DNA of 12,602 nt from Caulobacteraceae bacterium (GCA_004144935.1 SDZP01000063.1:1-12602), one strand, 5' to 3'; shown: positions 1 through 8,937, numbered from the stretch's first letter. Translations and numbers: made by a program. Notes: a model not told the origin generated them from the sequence alone.

Positions 1-1
1 A

Positions 2-1417
<1,416 letters not shown>

Positions 1418-1422
1418 CCGCG

Positions 1423-2403
1423 ATGATGATCACCATCCTCATCGCCTTCCTGGCCTTCGTGACCATCGCCGGTCTCGGCTTCGCCTTTGCCGGAACCGGC
1501 ACCAGCAACAAGGCGACCAAGCGGGCCCAGGCCATCGTCTCCGGCGCCCCGCGCCAGGACCGCAAGGCCGTCGCCCGCGCCGCCGCCAACACACCGGAAG
1601 CCCGCCGCAAGCAGATCCTCAAGACCCTGAAGGATCAGGAGAAGCAGCAGAAGAAGAAGACCTTCAACCTGCAGTCCAAGATGCTGCAGGCCGGGCTGAA
1701 GGGGAACGTCAAGGCGTTCTGGATCGTCAGCGGCGTGGTCGGGGTGATGGTCTTCGTCGCTGTGCTGCTGTTCCAGCGCAACCCGCTGATCGCGCTCGGC
1801 GCCGGCTTCGCGGCCGGCTTCGGCCTGCCGCGCTGGGTGATCAACTTCCTGGCCAAGCGCCGCATCAAGAAGTTCACCGAGCACTTCTCCGACGCCATCG
1901 ACATCATCGTGCGCGGCATCAAGTCCGGCCTGCCGGTCCACGACTGTCTGAAGATCATCGGCCGCGAGAGCCCCGAGCCCCTGGGCGCCGAGTTCCGCAG
2001 CCTGGTCGAGAACGTCGGGGTCGGGGTCTCGATCGGCGACGCCCTGGAGAAGATGTTCCAGCGCATGCCGACCAGCGAGCTGCGCTTCTTCGCCATCGTG
2101 CTGGCCATCCAGCAGAAGACCGGCGGCAACCTGGCCGAGGCGCTGAACAACCTCTCCCAGGTGCTGCGGGCCCGCAAGCTGATGCGCGAGAAGATCAAGG
2201 CCCTGTCGTCGGAAGCCATCGCCTCCAGCTTCATCATCGGCTCGCTGCCGCCTGGCGTCGTCATCCTGATCACGGTCACGACGCCGGCCTACATGGCCCC
2301 GATGTTCTCCGACTCGCGCGGTCACCTGATGCTGATGGGAGCCGCCTTCTGGATGAGCTGCGGCATCTTCGTGATGCGCAAGATGATCAACTTCAAGTTC
2401 TGA
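1423..2403 (+). CDS. tadB: Tad pilus inner-membrane platform protein TadB (CpaG)
   Basis: This is an integral inner-membrane protein of the Flp pilus assembly platform, expected to partner TadC and receive mechanical work from CpaF. It is 326 residues, normal for TadB. Hydrophobic segments lie at about 3-23, 99-117, 121-141, 269-289 and 302-318. Between them is a cytoplasmic type II secretion F (T2SSF) domain at about 155-282 with the familiar SDAIDIIVRGIKSGLPV start and QQKTGGNLAEAL near 230. A basic, Lys/Gln-rich linker fills 60-80. The ATG at 1423 is followed directly by a second ATG. A GGAG at 1411-1414, inside the end of cpaF, serves as ribosome binding site. The 5-bp gap after cpaF and 13-bp gap before tadC indicate one operon. 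Confidence 0.95.
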   Translation: MMITILIAFLAFVTIAGLGFAFAGTGTSNKATKRAQAIVSGAPRQDRKAVARAAANTPEARRKQILKTLKDQEKQQKKKTFNLQSKMLQAGLKGNVKAFWIVSGVVGVMVFVAVLLFQRNPLIALGAGFAAGFGLPRWVINFLAKRRIKKFTEHFSDAIDIIVRGIKSGLPVHDCLKIIGRESPEPLGAEFRSLVENVGVGVSIGDALEKMFQRMPTSELRFFAIVLAIQQKTGGNLAEALNNLSQVLRARKLMREKIKALSSEAIASSFIIGSLPPGVVILITVTTPAYMAPMFSDSRGHLMLMGAAFWMSCGIFVMRKMINFKF

Positions 2404-2416
2404 CGGGGAGCATCAG

Positions 2417-3403
2417 ATGAGCCTCGTCAGCACCCTCACCGACCCGGACAACGTCCTCACCGGCTTCGTGGCGGCGATCACCTTCGCCACCATCGTCACC
2501 CTGGTCAGCCCGATGCTGAAGAGCGACAAGCTGGAAGGGCGGCTGAAGAGCGTCGCCAACCGGCGCGAGGAGCTGCGCAAGCGCAACCGCGAGGCCCTGA
2601 GCAAGAAGGGCCCGACCTCGACCAACAGCCTGCGCCACACCGACGAGGGCCTCTACAAGAACGTCGTCGACCGGCTGCAGCTGTCGAAGCTGCTGGAAGA
2701 CCCCAAGGTCGTGGAAAAGCTGGCCCAGGCCGGCTTCCGGGGCCCCCGGCCAATCTCGACCTTCTACTTCTTCCGCTTCGTGATGCCGTTCGTGTTCGCC
2801 GTGCTGGTGTTCTTCTACCTGTTCGTGATCAACGACTTCGGCCTGCAGACCATGCAGAAGGTGGCGGCCTGCTTCGCCGCCCTGCTGATCGGCTACTACG
2901 CGCCCAACATCTACATCTCCAACATCGCCTCCAAGCGCCGCGAGAGCATCGTCGCCGCCTTCCCCGACAGCCTCGACCTGCTGCTGATCTGCGTCGAGAG
3001 CGGCATGTCGATCGAGGCGGCGATCATGAAGGTCAGCCAGGAGGTCGGCTCCACCTCCATCGAGCTGGCCGAGGAACTCAGCCTGCTGACCGCCGAGCTC
3101 AGCTACCTGCCCGAGCGCCGCCTGGCCTATGAGGGCCTGGCCCGGCGGACCAACCATCCGGGCGTCAAGTCCGTGGTCACCGCCATGATCCAGGCCGAGC
3201 GCTACGGCACGCCGCTCGGCTCGGCCCTGCGGGTGATGGCCAAGGAGAACCGCGAACTGCGCCTCTCCGCCGCCGAGAAGAAGGCCGCCGCCCTGCCGGC
3301 CAAGCTGACCGTGCCGATGATCCTGTTCTTCCTGCCGGTGCTGTTCGTGGTGATCCTCGGTCCCGCGATCATCAAGGTGCAGGACATCATGGCCAAGCAG
3401 TAG
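2417..3403 (+). CDS. tadC: Tad pilus inner-membrane platform protein TadC (CpaH)
   Basis: This is the second T2SSF-type inner-membrane platform protein of the Flp/Tad pilus, probably forming a complex with TadB above the CpaF ATPase. It is 328 residues, the usual TadC size. Predicted membrane segments are at about 13-32, 116-138, 149-168 and 296-318. The T2SSF domain at about 182-308 opens with FPDSLDLLLICVESGMSIEAA-type sequence and ends in the characteristic LPAKLTVPMILFFLP segment. The start at 2417 is supported by GGGGAG at 2405-2410, six bases upstream. It is the third gene of the visible operon. No terminator-like hairpin is seen in the 15 bp before the convergent regulator gene. Confidence 0.95.
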   Translation: MSLVSTLTDPDNVLTGFVAAITFATIVTLVSPMLKSDKLEGRLKSVANRREELRKRNREALSKKGPTSTNSLRHTDEGLYKNVVDRLQLSKLLEDPKVVEKLAQAGFRGPRPISTFYFFRFVMPFVFAVLVFFYLFVINDFGLQTMQKVAACFAALLIGYYAPNIYISNIASKRRESIVAAFPDSLDLLLICVESGMSIEAAIMKVSQEVGSTSIELAEELSLLTAELSYLPERRLAYEGLARRTNHPGVKSVVTAMIQAERYGTPLGSALRVMAKENRELRLSAAEKKAAALPAKLTVPMILFFLPVLFVVILGPAIIKVQDIMAKQ

Positions 3404-3418
3404 CTCGGCCTCAGGCGA

Positions 3419-3880
3419 TCAGTCCTGGTCGGCTTCGGCGAAGCTGACCCCCGCCCTGCGCAGCGCCAGCACGAAGCGGCGCACGTTGGCGTACTGTAGC
3501 CGCATGCTCTCCAGGCCCTGAGGGGAATCGACCACCGCCCTCGGCACCATCACCCCTCCGTCCTTCTTCACCATCGCGCCGGTCTCGAGCATCTTGGTCA
3601 CATGCCGGCGCACCGTCTCCCGGGGCAGGTTCAGCGAGGCGGCGATCGACGACACCGAGATCGGCCGGCGCAGGGCGTCCGGCGGCGCGTCGGCCGAATA
3701 TTGCCTGTTGAGTTCCGAATCGTTCCAGATCTCGCGGACATTGGCCTGGATGACGGCGGTGTAGATGACCGCGGTGACCAGGTCGCCCCCGAAGTTCGGA
3801 GCGGCCAGTTCGGCCCAGCGCAGGATGAACTCTCCCAGCGCGCGCCCGGTCAGGCGCATGTCGTCCGGCGGTACGCTCAC
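3419..3880 (-). CDS. Small winged helix-turn-helix regulator
   Basis: This is a 153-residue cytoplasmic protein, probably a DNA-binding transcriptional regulator. A helix-turn-helix sits at about 74-100 (SVSSIAASLNLPRETVRRHV), with a recognition helix typical of GntR/MarR/IclR-like winged domains. A short basic wing follows at 101-114 (AMVKKDGG, MVP). The first 70 residues form hydrophobic helices that might dimerise or bind a ligand, and the C-terminal helix is Arg-rich. I cannot name the exact family. The start is GTG at 3880: CTCCCT at 3889-3894 reads AGGGAG on this strand, eight bases upstream. An internal ATG at 3859 is possible but less well placed. The gene converges on tadC and is divergent from the FG-GAP/RTX gene, which makes that gene its most likely target, along with itself. 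The target is inference. Confidence 0.8.
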   Translation of the reverse strand: MSVPPDDMRLTGRALGEFILRWAELAAPNFGGDLVTAVIYTAVIQANVREIWNDSELNRQYSADAPPDALRRPISVSSIAASLNLPRETVRRHVTKMLETGAMVKKDGGVMVPRAVVDSPQGLESMRLQYANVRRFVLALRRAGVSFAEADQD

Positions 3881-4086
3881 GGCGAATACTCCCTCAGCCG
3901 TGTTGGTTGGGCGATCCCGTTAGCACCTTGGCTCATTTCGGTGAAGCTGCCCCGGATCGGGGCGCCGGCGGGTTCTCAGGGCGGTGGGCCGCTGATTACG
4001 GTGACGGCTCAAATTGAGGCTCCGGCGCCTTAACGCCCTGCCTCCCGATTGATCGGACCGGGGGGTCCGCAAGGGCAAGATTTACC
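3881..4086. promoter_or_regulatory. Divergent control region with four inverted repeats
   Basis: This 206-bp region lies between the divergent regulator and FG-GAP/RTX genes and should hold both promoters. It contains four dyads: GCCCCG-GAT-CGGGGC at 3949-3963, TTGAGGC/GCCTTAA (one G-T pair, 6-nt loop) at 4014-4033, CCGAT-TG-ATCGG at 4045-4056, and CGGACC/GGTCCG with a GGGG loop at 4054-4069. The first is the best operator candidate. The last two overlap and lie just before the FG-GAP gene start. On the minus strand, TTCACC and CTAACG, about 16 bases apart near 3920-3945, could be a weak promoter for the regulator gene. No convincing consensus promoter was recognised. Confidence 0.5.
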
Positions 4087-6555
4087 ATGGCTGATTTTCC
4101 TGCAGTATTCGAACTGTCGTCGCTGGATGGAGCCAATGGCTTCCGCATCGATGGTGTGGCGGCGGACGATCGCAGTTCCTGGACTGTCGCGTCGGCTGGT
4201 GACGTCAACGACGATGGCTACATCGACCTGATCATCGGCGCGCCCTACACCGACTGGAACGGCGCCGCCTCCGGCTCGGCCTATATCGTGTTCGGCAAGG
4301 GGACGGGCTTCACGGCCAGCCTGAGCCTTGCCGATCTGGACGGCGCAAACGGTTTTCGTATCGATGGCGCTGTCAGCAATGAGGTGATCGGCCACACGAT
4401 CTCTCCGGCGGGCGATATCAACAAGGACGGCTTCGACGACGTCATCGTCGGGGGAATCTGGGCCTCACCGAACGGTAACGCCATCGCCGGGGTAAGCTAC
4501 GTCGTGTTCGGCGGCTCCGCCTTCACCGCGACCCTCGCGGCGTCCAGCCTCGATGGTGGAAACGGCTTCCGTATACCGGGCATCGCCCCAAACGATCGCA
4601 CCGGCAGCGTGGTCTCCGGGGCCGGAGACATCAACGGCGACGGGTATGCCGACTTCGCCATCGGCGGTTACGGGGTTGATTCCAATGGCGACTACGCCGG
4701 CGCCAGCTATGTGGTCTTCGGCAAGGCGAACGGGTTCACAGCGGACTTCGACCTGGCGGGCCTGGATGGCGCCAACGGCTTCCGCATCGACGGCGCCGCG
4801 CCGGGGCATCGCAACGGCCGGCCGATCGCCTCCGCGGGAGATATCAACGGGGACGGCTACGATGACCTCGTCGTCGTCTCGTCCAATGCCAGTCCGAACG
4901 GCATAAATTCTGGCGCCGCCTACGTGGTTTTCGGCAAGAGCTCGGGCTTTGGGGCCAGCCTCAGTGTGGCGAACCTGGACGGGTCGAACGGCTTCCGCCT
5001 GCCGGGTCGGGTTCAGAATGAGGGCCTCGGCACGGCCGTCTCCTCGGCCGGCGACGTCAATGGCGACGGCTACGACGATCTGATCATTGGAGCACCTGGG
5101 CTCTCGAACGGTAGAGGCGGGGCCTATGTGATCTTTGGCAAGGCGACGGGCTTCACCGCCGATTTCGACCAGTCGACCCTCGATGGGGCCAACGGCTTCC
5201 GCATCGACGGCGCTGGCGCCTACCAGGCGGCCGGCACGGCGGTATCGTCAGGCGACGTCAACGGCGATGGCTATTCGGACCTGATCATCGGCTCCTATCG
5301 GACAGACGTCCATGGCTCCTTAACAGGCTCGACCTACGTCATCTACGGCAAGGCTTCCGGCTTTGCGGCCACGCTTGCGCTGTCCAGCCTGGACGGGGTG
5401 AACGGTTTCCGCATCGACGGTGTGGCGGGGGGCGACCTGTCCAGTCGCTGGCTGTCGGCCGGCGACATGAACGGTGACGGCGTCGACGACATCATGATCT
5501 CCGGCGAAGGCGCCGATCCGGTCGGCAGCTTTTCGGGCTCGACCTACGTCGTGTTCGGTGTCCAGGCGGCGATCGTTCGCTCCGGCGATCTGGCCAATGA
5601 CAACATCAGTGGCCGCAGCGCCGGCGACACCCTGAGCGGCGCCGGCGGCAATGACGTCCTGTATGGCATGGCCGGCGACGACCTTCTCGACGGCGGCGAT
5701 CTTTCCGACCAGTTGTTCGGCGGCGACGGGGCTGACGACCTCCTCGGCGGCGGTGGCGGCGACGTCCTTTACGGCGATGCGGGCGACGACCAGATCGACG
5801 GCGGCGAGGGTCACGACAAGCTATTTGGCGGCCTGGGCGCCGACACCCTGATCGGCGGCCTGGGCAACGACCGCTTCGACGGGGGCGACGGCATCGACAC
5901 GCTCAATGGCGGGGCGGGTAACGACTACCTGGATGGCGGCCTTGGCGCCGATATCATGCGCGGCGGGGCGGAGAACGACATCTATCTGGTCGACGACCTC
6001 GGCGATCAGGTCATCGAGCTGTCAGGCGAGGGCTATGACGTGGTCCGCACCGAGCTGGATGGCTGGGTGCTCGGCGCCAATATCGAGGCGCTGGAACTGG
6101 GCGGCACGGCCGACATCGGCGGAGCCGGCAACGCTCTGGCCAACATCATGCAGGGCAACAGCGGGGCCAACAGCCTGTCCGGCGGCGAGGGAAACGACAC
6201 CCTCTATGGTCTGGACGGCGCCGACACCCTGATCGGCGGCTTGGGGGGCGACATCCTGTGGGGCGGCGCCGGGGCGGATACCTTCGTGGTGGCCCACACC
6301 TTCTCCGGAGCGCTCGAAACCGACAACATCAAGGACTTCAGCATCCTGGAACTGGACCGGCTCGACCTGTCCGACGCCTACATCGGTACGCTTGAAAAGG
6401 TCGACGCCTTCGACAAGCATGCCGGCCAGATGACCCTGACCTTCGCGGCCGGAATCACCACCCTGAAGCTGGATATCAACGGCGACGGCAAGGCCGACTA
6501 CCAGCTTCGCATCAACGGCGACGTGACGGGCGAGAGCGGCAACTGGTCGCTCTGA
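4087..6555 (+). CDS. FG-GAP beta-propeller and RTX repeat protein, probable type I-secreted adhesin
   Basis: This is an 822-residue acidic protein with no N-terminal signal peptide or membrane segment. Residues 9-492 hold seven FG-GAP (integrin-alpha-like) repeats, each starting LDGxNGFRIDG-like and carrying a calcium loop such as GDVNGDGYDDLIIGA. Seven copies suggest one complete seven-bladed propeller. Glycine/aspartate nonapeptides of RTX type (GGxGxDxLx) occupy about 513-640 and again 689-733, separated by a domain near 640-688. The C-terminal 90 residues, with DINGDGKADYQL near the end, resemble the serralysin-type C-terminal region used for type I secretion. The likely role is calcium-dependent extracellular attachment or matrix protein; substrate and partner are unknown. 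The ATG at 4087 has only a weak upstream AAGGG. No HlyB/HlyD/TolC-like exporter genes are in the window. By eye, wobble positions are more A/T-rich than in the neighbours, which could indicate transfer. Confidence 0.9.
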   Translation: MADFPAVFELSSLDGANGFRIDGVAADDRSSWTVASAGDVNDDGYIDLIIGAPYTDWNGAASGSAYIVFGKGTGFTASLSLADLDGANGFRIDGAVSNEVIGHTISPAGDINKDGFDDVIVGGIWASPNGNAIAGVSYVVFGGSAFTATLAASSLDGGNGFRIPGIAPNDRTGSVVSGAGDINGDGYADFAIGGYGVDSNGDYAGASYVVFGKANGFTADFDLAGLDGANGFRIDGAAPGHRNGRPIASAGDINGDGYDDLVVVSSNASPNGINSGAAYVVFGKSSGFGASLSVANLDGSNGFRLPGRVQNEGLGTAVSSAGDVNGDGYDDLIIGAPGLSNGRGGAYVIFGKATGFTADFDQSTLDGANGFRIDGAGAYQAAGTAVSSGDVNGDGYSDLIIGSYRTDVHGSLTGSTYVIYGKASGFAATLALSSLDGVNGFRIDGVAGGDLSSRWLSAGDMNGDGVDDIMISGEGADPVGSFSGSTYVVFGVQAAIVRSGDLANDNISGRSAGDTLSGAGGNDVLYGMAGDDLLDGGDLSDQLFGGDGADDLLGGGGGDVLYGDAGDDQIDGGEGHDKLFGGLGADTLIGGLGNDRFDGGDGIDTLNGGAGNDYLDGGLGADIMRGGAENDIYLVDDLGDQVIELSGEGYDVVRTELDGWVLGANIEALELGGTADIGGAGNALANIMQGNSGANSLSGGEGNDTLYGLDGADTLIGGLGGDILWGGAGADTFVVAHTFSGALETDNIKDFSILELDRLDLSDAYIGTLEKVDAFDKHAGQMTLTFAAGITTLKLDINGDGKADYQLRINGDVTGESGNWSL
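4123..5577 (+). repeat. Seven tandem FG-GAP repeats, about 213 bp each
   Basis: The conserved LDGxNGF codon block begins at 4123, 4336, 4549, 4762, 4975, 5179 and 5389. The first four intervals are exactly 213 bp (71 codons). The fifth is 204 bp, because the loop after GAPGLSNG is three residues shorter. The sixth is 210 bp, because one residue is missing before the GDVNGDG loop. Copies 4 and 6 share a 26-base identical stretch (4771-4796 and 5188-5213). Each copy carries one D-x-(D/N)-x-D-G calcium loop. Confidence 0.9.
5624..6291 (+). repeat. RTX glycine/aspartate nonapeptide repeats in two blocks
   Basis: The first block runs to about 6000 and the second lies at about 6150-6291, inside the FG-GAP/RTX gene. 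They encode tandem GGxGxDxLx nonapeptides (for example GGAGNDYLD, GGLGADTLI), the calcium-binding parallel beta-roll signature. A 24-base stretch coding GADTLIGG is identical at 5836-5859 and 6217-6240. These copies are 381 bp apart and in the same frame, so recombination between them would give an in-frame deletion of 127 codons. Confidence 0.88.
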
Positions 6556-6576
6556 CCCGGGCCTTGAGCGGCCTGC

Positions 6577-7455
6577 CTACAGTCCGCCCGTCACCGACTG
6601 ATAGCTGCGGCCGGCGGCCGGCGTGCCGCCGCCTTGCGCCAGGGCCGCCCTCAGCCAGGCCAGGTTGCTGGCCACCATCTCCGGCGGCAGATCCTGGCGG
6701 GCCAGGCGTTCGGCTTCCGGCAGCCGGCCCTGCAGGCCGACGACCAGGGCCAGGTTCTGGCGCACCTTGGCGGTGACGCGCGGGCTGGCGACGGCGCGGC
6801 GCAGCAGGGTCTCGGCCCCGGGCAGGTCGCCGCGGGCGGCCTGGAACATCGCGTAGTTGGACAGCGCCGCCGGCTCGTCGGGCGCCAGGGCCACGGCCTG
6901 GCGGTGGGCGGCCAGGGCCTCCTCGTCGCGTTGCGCCTGTTCATAGGCCACGGCCAGCAGGCCGACCGGCCGCCAGTCGCGCGGGGCGAGGGCGGCGGCC
7001 TTGCGGGCCGGCTCGATGGCGTAGAAGCCCTGGTTCATGCCGATCTTGGCGCGGGCGATTTCCAGCAGGGCGTTGAGGTTGTTGGGATCGACGATCAGCG
7101 CCGCCTGGATGGTGTCGGCGGCGTCCTGGAAGCGGCCCAGCGTGCGCAGCGACTGCGACAGGGCGATGCTGGCCTCGACGTCGCGCGGGTCGATATCGAC
7201 CTCGCGGCCCCAGAAGGCGGCGGCGGCCAGGGGTTCATAGCGGCGGGCCTCGGCGCGCTGGGCGGGCGTGGCCTTCTGCGGCGCGGCGATGACCGGCGGG
7301 GTCTTCTGCGGCGAGGCGGCGGGCGTGGCCGCCGCCGCGGCGGCTGGCGCCGGGGCGTCCTTCTTGCCGCCGAACGGCCAGGCGGCGGCCGGCCCGGCCA
7401 GCAGAAGAACGGCGGGGATCACAACGGTTGCGGCGAGGACGCGCTTGGGACACAT
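6577..7455 (-). CDS. Secreted TPR protein resembling Tad locus protein TadD
   Basis: This is a 292-residue protein with a signal peptide at 1-25 (basic MCPKR, hydrophobic core, AAA before Trp26). An Ala/Pro-rich low-complexity linker to about 65 comes next, then four to five tetratricopeptide repeats at about 91-262. The end of the TPR region, with RQNLALVVGLQGRLPEAE, DLPPE and NLAWLR, resembles TadD proteins of Tad loci, which act as periplasmic or outer-membrane-associated pilotin-like scaffolds. TadD is usually a lipoprotein, but there is no lipobox Cys here. The frame is open for another 458 codons antisense to pepA. I chose the ATG at 7455 because it gives a proper signal peptide and has AAGGG at 7466-7470 upstream. 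It converges on the FG-GAP gene and diverges from pepA. TPR and export are clear; the TadD role is inference, supported by nearby tadBC. Confidence 0.85.
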   Translation of the reverse strand: MCPKRVLAATVVIPAVLLLAGPAAAWPFGGKKDAPAPAAAAAATPAASPQKTPPVIAAPQKATPAQRAEARRYEPLAAAAFWGREVDIDPRDVEASIALSQSLRTLGRFQDAADTIQAALIVDPNNLNALLEIARAKIGMNQGFYAIEPARKAAALAPRDWRPVGLLAVAYEQAQRDEEALAAHRQAVALAPDEPAALSNYAMFQAARGDLPGAETLLRRAVASPRVTAKVRQNLALVVGLQGRLPEAERLARQDLPPEMVASNLAWLRAALAQGGGTPAAGRSYQSVTGGL

Positions 7456-7548
7456 GACAGGGAGACCCTTGGCCAGAGTTTCAGGCGTCCATTGTCGCCC
7501 GCGCCGGCTCAAGGAATCGTTAAGCATGTTCCTTAAGAGCTTCGTCCC
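7456..7548. promoter_or_regulatory. Divergent intergenic region between TPR gene and pepA
   Basis: This 93-bp region must carry promoters for both genes. It holds a perfect 6-bp dyad, AAGGAA at 7511-7516 and TTCCTT at 7529-7534, with a 12-base centre. It also has two TTAA boxes at 7520 and 7533, nine bases apart. CtrA sites in Caulobacter normally have a seven-base spacer, so this is not a canonical CtrA site. No clear -35/-10 pair was seen. Confidence 0.35.
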
Positions 7549-7552
7549 ATGA
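7526..7552 (+). CDS. Putative 8-codon leader ORF before pepA
   Basis: The ATG at 7526 opens a short frame encoding MFLKSFVP, and its TGA overlaps the pepA start as ATGA at 7549-7552. An AAGGA at 7511-7515 lies ten bases upstream. The pepA start itself has only a weak AAGAG. Translation of this ORF could couple ribosomes onto pepA, but chance occurrence is quite possible. Confidence 0.3.
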   Translation: MFLKSFVP

Positions 7553-8937
7553 CCGACCCCGTGATCGCCACCCCCGAAGGCCGCGCCATCCCCGTGCTGG
7601 CGGTGACGACGCAGGCCTGGCCAGGGGTGCTCAGCGACCGGCCGGCTGCGCTGGCCCGGCTGGCCGAGATCGGCGGCTTCAAGGCCAGGGCCGGCCAGCT
7701 GCTGCTGGTCCATGACGCGGACGGCGAGATCGCCGAGGTGCTGTTTGGGCTGGGGGCAGGGGGCGACGCCACCGCCTTCCGCGGTCTTTCGGCCAGGCTG
7801 CCGGCCGGCGACTACCAGCTGGCGCCCGAGCCCGAAGGCCTCGATGCGACCGACATCGCCCTGGCCTTCGCCATCGGCGGCTACCGCTTCGACCGCTACC
7901 GCGCCGCCCGCGAGCCCGGTCCCCGGCTGGTGGCGCCGGGCGCCGACCTGGCGGCCGTGAAATCCATCGCCCACGCCAGCGCCCTGGCCCGCGACATGGT
8001 CAACACCCCGGCGGCCGACATGGGCCCGCTGCAGATCGAGACCATCGCCCGCGAGATCGCGCAGCAGCATGGCGCGGCCATCACCGTCTCGACCGGCGAC
8101 GAGCTGCTGGTCGACGGCTATCCGTCGGTCCACGCCGTCGGCCGCGCCGCCGGGCCGGGGCGTGACCCGCGCATCATCGAGATCCTCTGGAACGGCGCCG
8201 GCCCCGATGCGCCGCTGGTCGCCATCGTCGGCAAGGGGGTGACCTTCGACACCGGCGGCCTCGACATCAAGCCCAGCGCCGGCATGCGCAACATGAAGAA
8301 GGACATGGGCGGCGCCGCCCACGCCCTGGCGCTTGGCCGGATGGTGATGGATGCCGGACTGCCGATCCGCCTGGCCATCATCGTCCCGGCCGTGGAGAAC
8401 GCCATCAGCGGCGACGCCATGCGCCCCGGCGACGTGCTGAACACCCGCAAGGGCCTGACCGTCGAGGTCGGAAACACCGACGCCGAGGGCCGGCTGATCC
8501 TGTCCGACGCCCTGACCCGGGCCCAGGAGCTGTCGCCGGTGCTGACCATCGACCTCGCCACCCTGACCGGCGCCGCCCGCGTCGCGCTGGGCCCGCAGGT
8601 CATCCCCTTCTACACCGACGACGATGCCCTGGCCGGCGAGCTGGCGGCGGCCGCCCTCAGCGTCCATGACCCCCTGTGGCGCATGCCGCTGTGGGCCGGC
8701 TACGAGGAGGCGCTGGACGGCGACGTGGCCGACCTCAAGAACGATCCCGACGGCTGGGCCCAGGCCGGCTCGGTGACGGCGGCGCTGTTCCTGCGGCGCT
8801 TTGCGCCGACCACCGGCAGCTGGGTGCATTTCGACATCTTCGCCTGGAACCCCAAGGGCCGGCCGGGCTGGCCGGCCGGGGCCGAGGCGCAGGCCATCCG
8901 CGCCCTGTTCAAGGTGCTCAAGGACCGCTTCGGATGA
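7549..8937 (+). CDS. Leucyl aminopeptidase family (M17) metallopeptidase
   Basis: This is a cytosolic two-metal aminopeptidase that removes N-terminal residues from peptides. It is 462 residues, somewhat shorter than E. coli PepA (about 503), mainly in the N-terminal domain. The catalytic C-terminal domain is complete. The metal ligands expected by alignment to PepA are Lys229, Asp234, Asp252, Asp311 and Glu313, with active-site Lys241 and Arg315. The M17 signature NTDAEGRL is at 309-316 and GKGVTFDTGGLDIK at 228-241. It shares an operon with the following NlpC/P60 gene through an ATGA overlap, suggesting joint work on peptide, perhaps muropeptide, breakdown. The ATG at 7549 is the natural start, though its own ribosome binding site is poor. 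It could be called pepA- or pepB-like; the exact substrate preference cannot be read. Confidence 0.94.
   Translation: MTDPVIATPEGRAIPVLAVTTQAWPGVLSDRPAALARLAEIGGFKARAGQLLLVHDADGEIAEVLFGLGAGGDATAFRGLSARLPAGDYQLAPEPEGLDATDIALAFAIGGYRFDRYRAAREPGPRLVAPGADLAAVKSIAHASALARDMVNTPAADMGPLQIETIAREIAQQHGAAITVSTGDELLVDGYPSVHAVGRAAGPGRDPRIIEILWNGAGPDAPLVAIVGKGVTFDTGGLDIKPSAGMRNMKKDMGGAAHALALGRMVMDAGLPIRLAIIVPAVENAISGDAMRPGDVLNTRKGLTVEVGNTDAEGRLILSDALTRAQELSPVLTIDLATLTGAARVALGPQVIPFYTDDDALAGELAAAALSVHDPLWRMPLWAGYEEALDGDVADLKNDPDGWAQAGSVTAALFLRRFAPTTGSWVHFDIFAWNPKGRPGWPAGAEAQAIRALFKVLKDRFG

Noticed and set aside
6556..6576. Possible terminator between the convergent RTX and TPR genes
   Set aside because: The 21-bp gap has no stable hairpin with a T tract on either strand.
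7520..7536. Possible CtrA site TTAA-N9-TTAA
   Set aside because: The canonical CtrA site has a seven-base spacer; nine bases puts the half-sites out of register.
7456..8829. Long minus-strand open frame extending the TPR gene by 458 codons across pepA
   Set aside because: It is antisense to a clearly real M17 peptidase gene, its translation is low-complexity Gly/Gln/Asp/Arg-rich, and a proper signal peptide starts at 7455.
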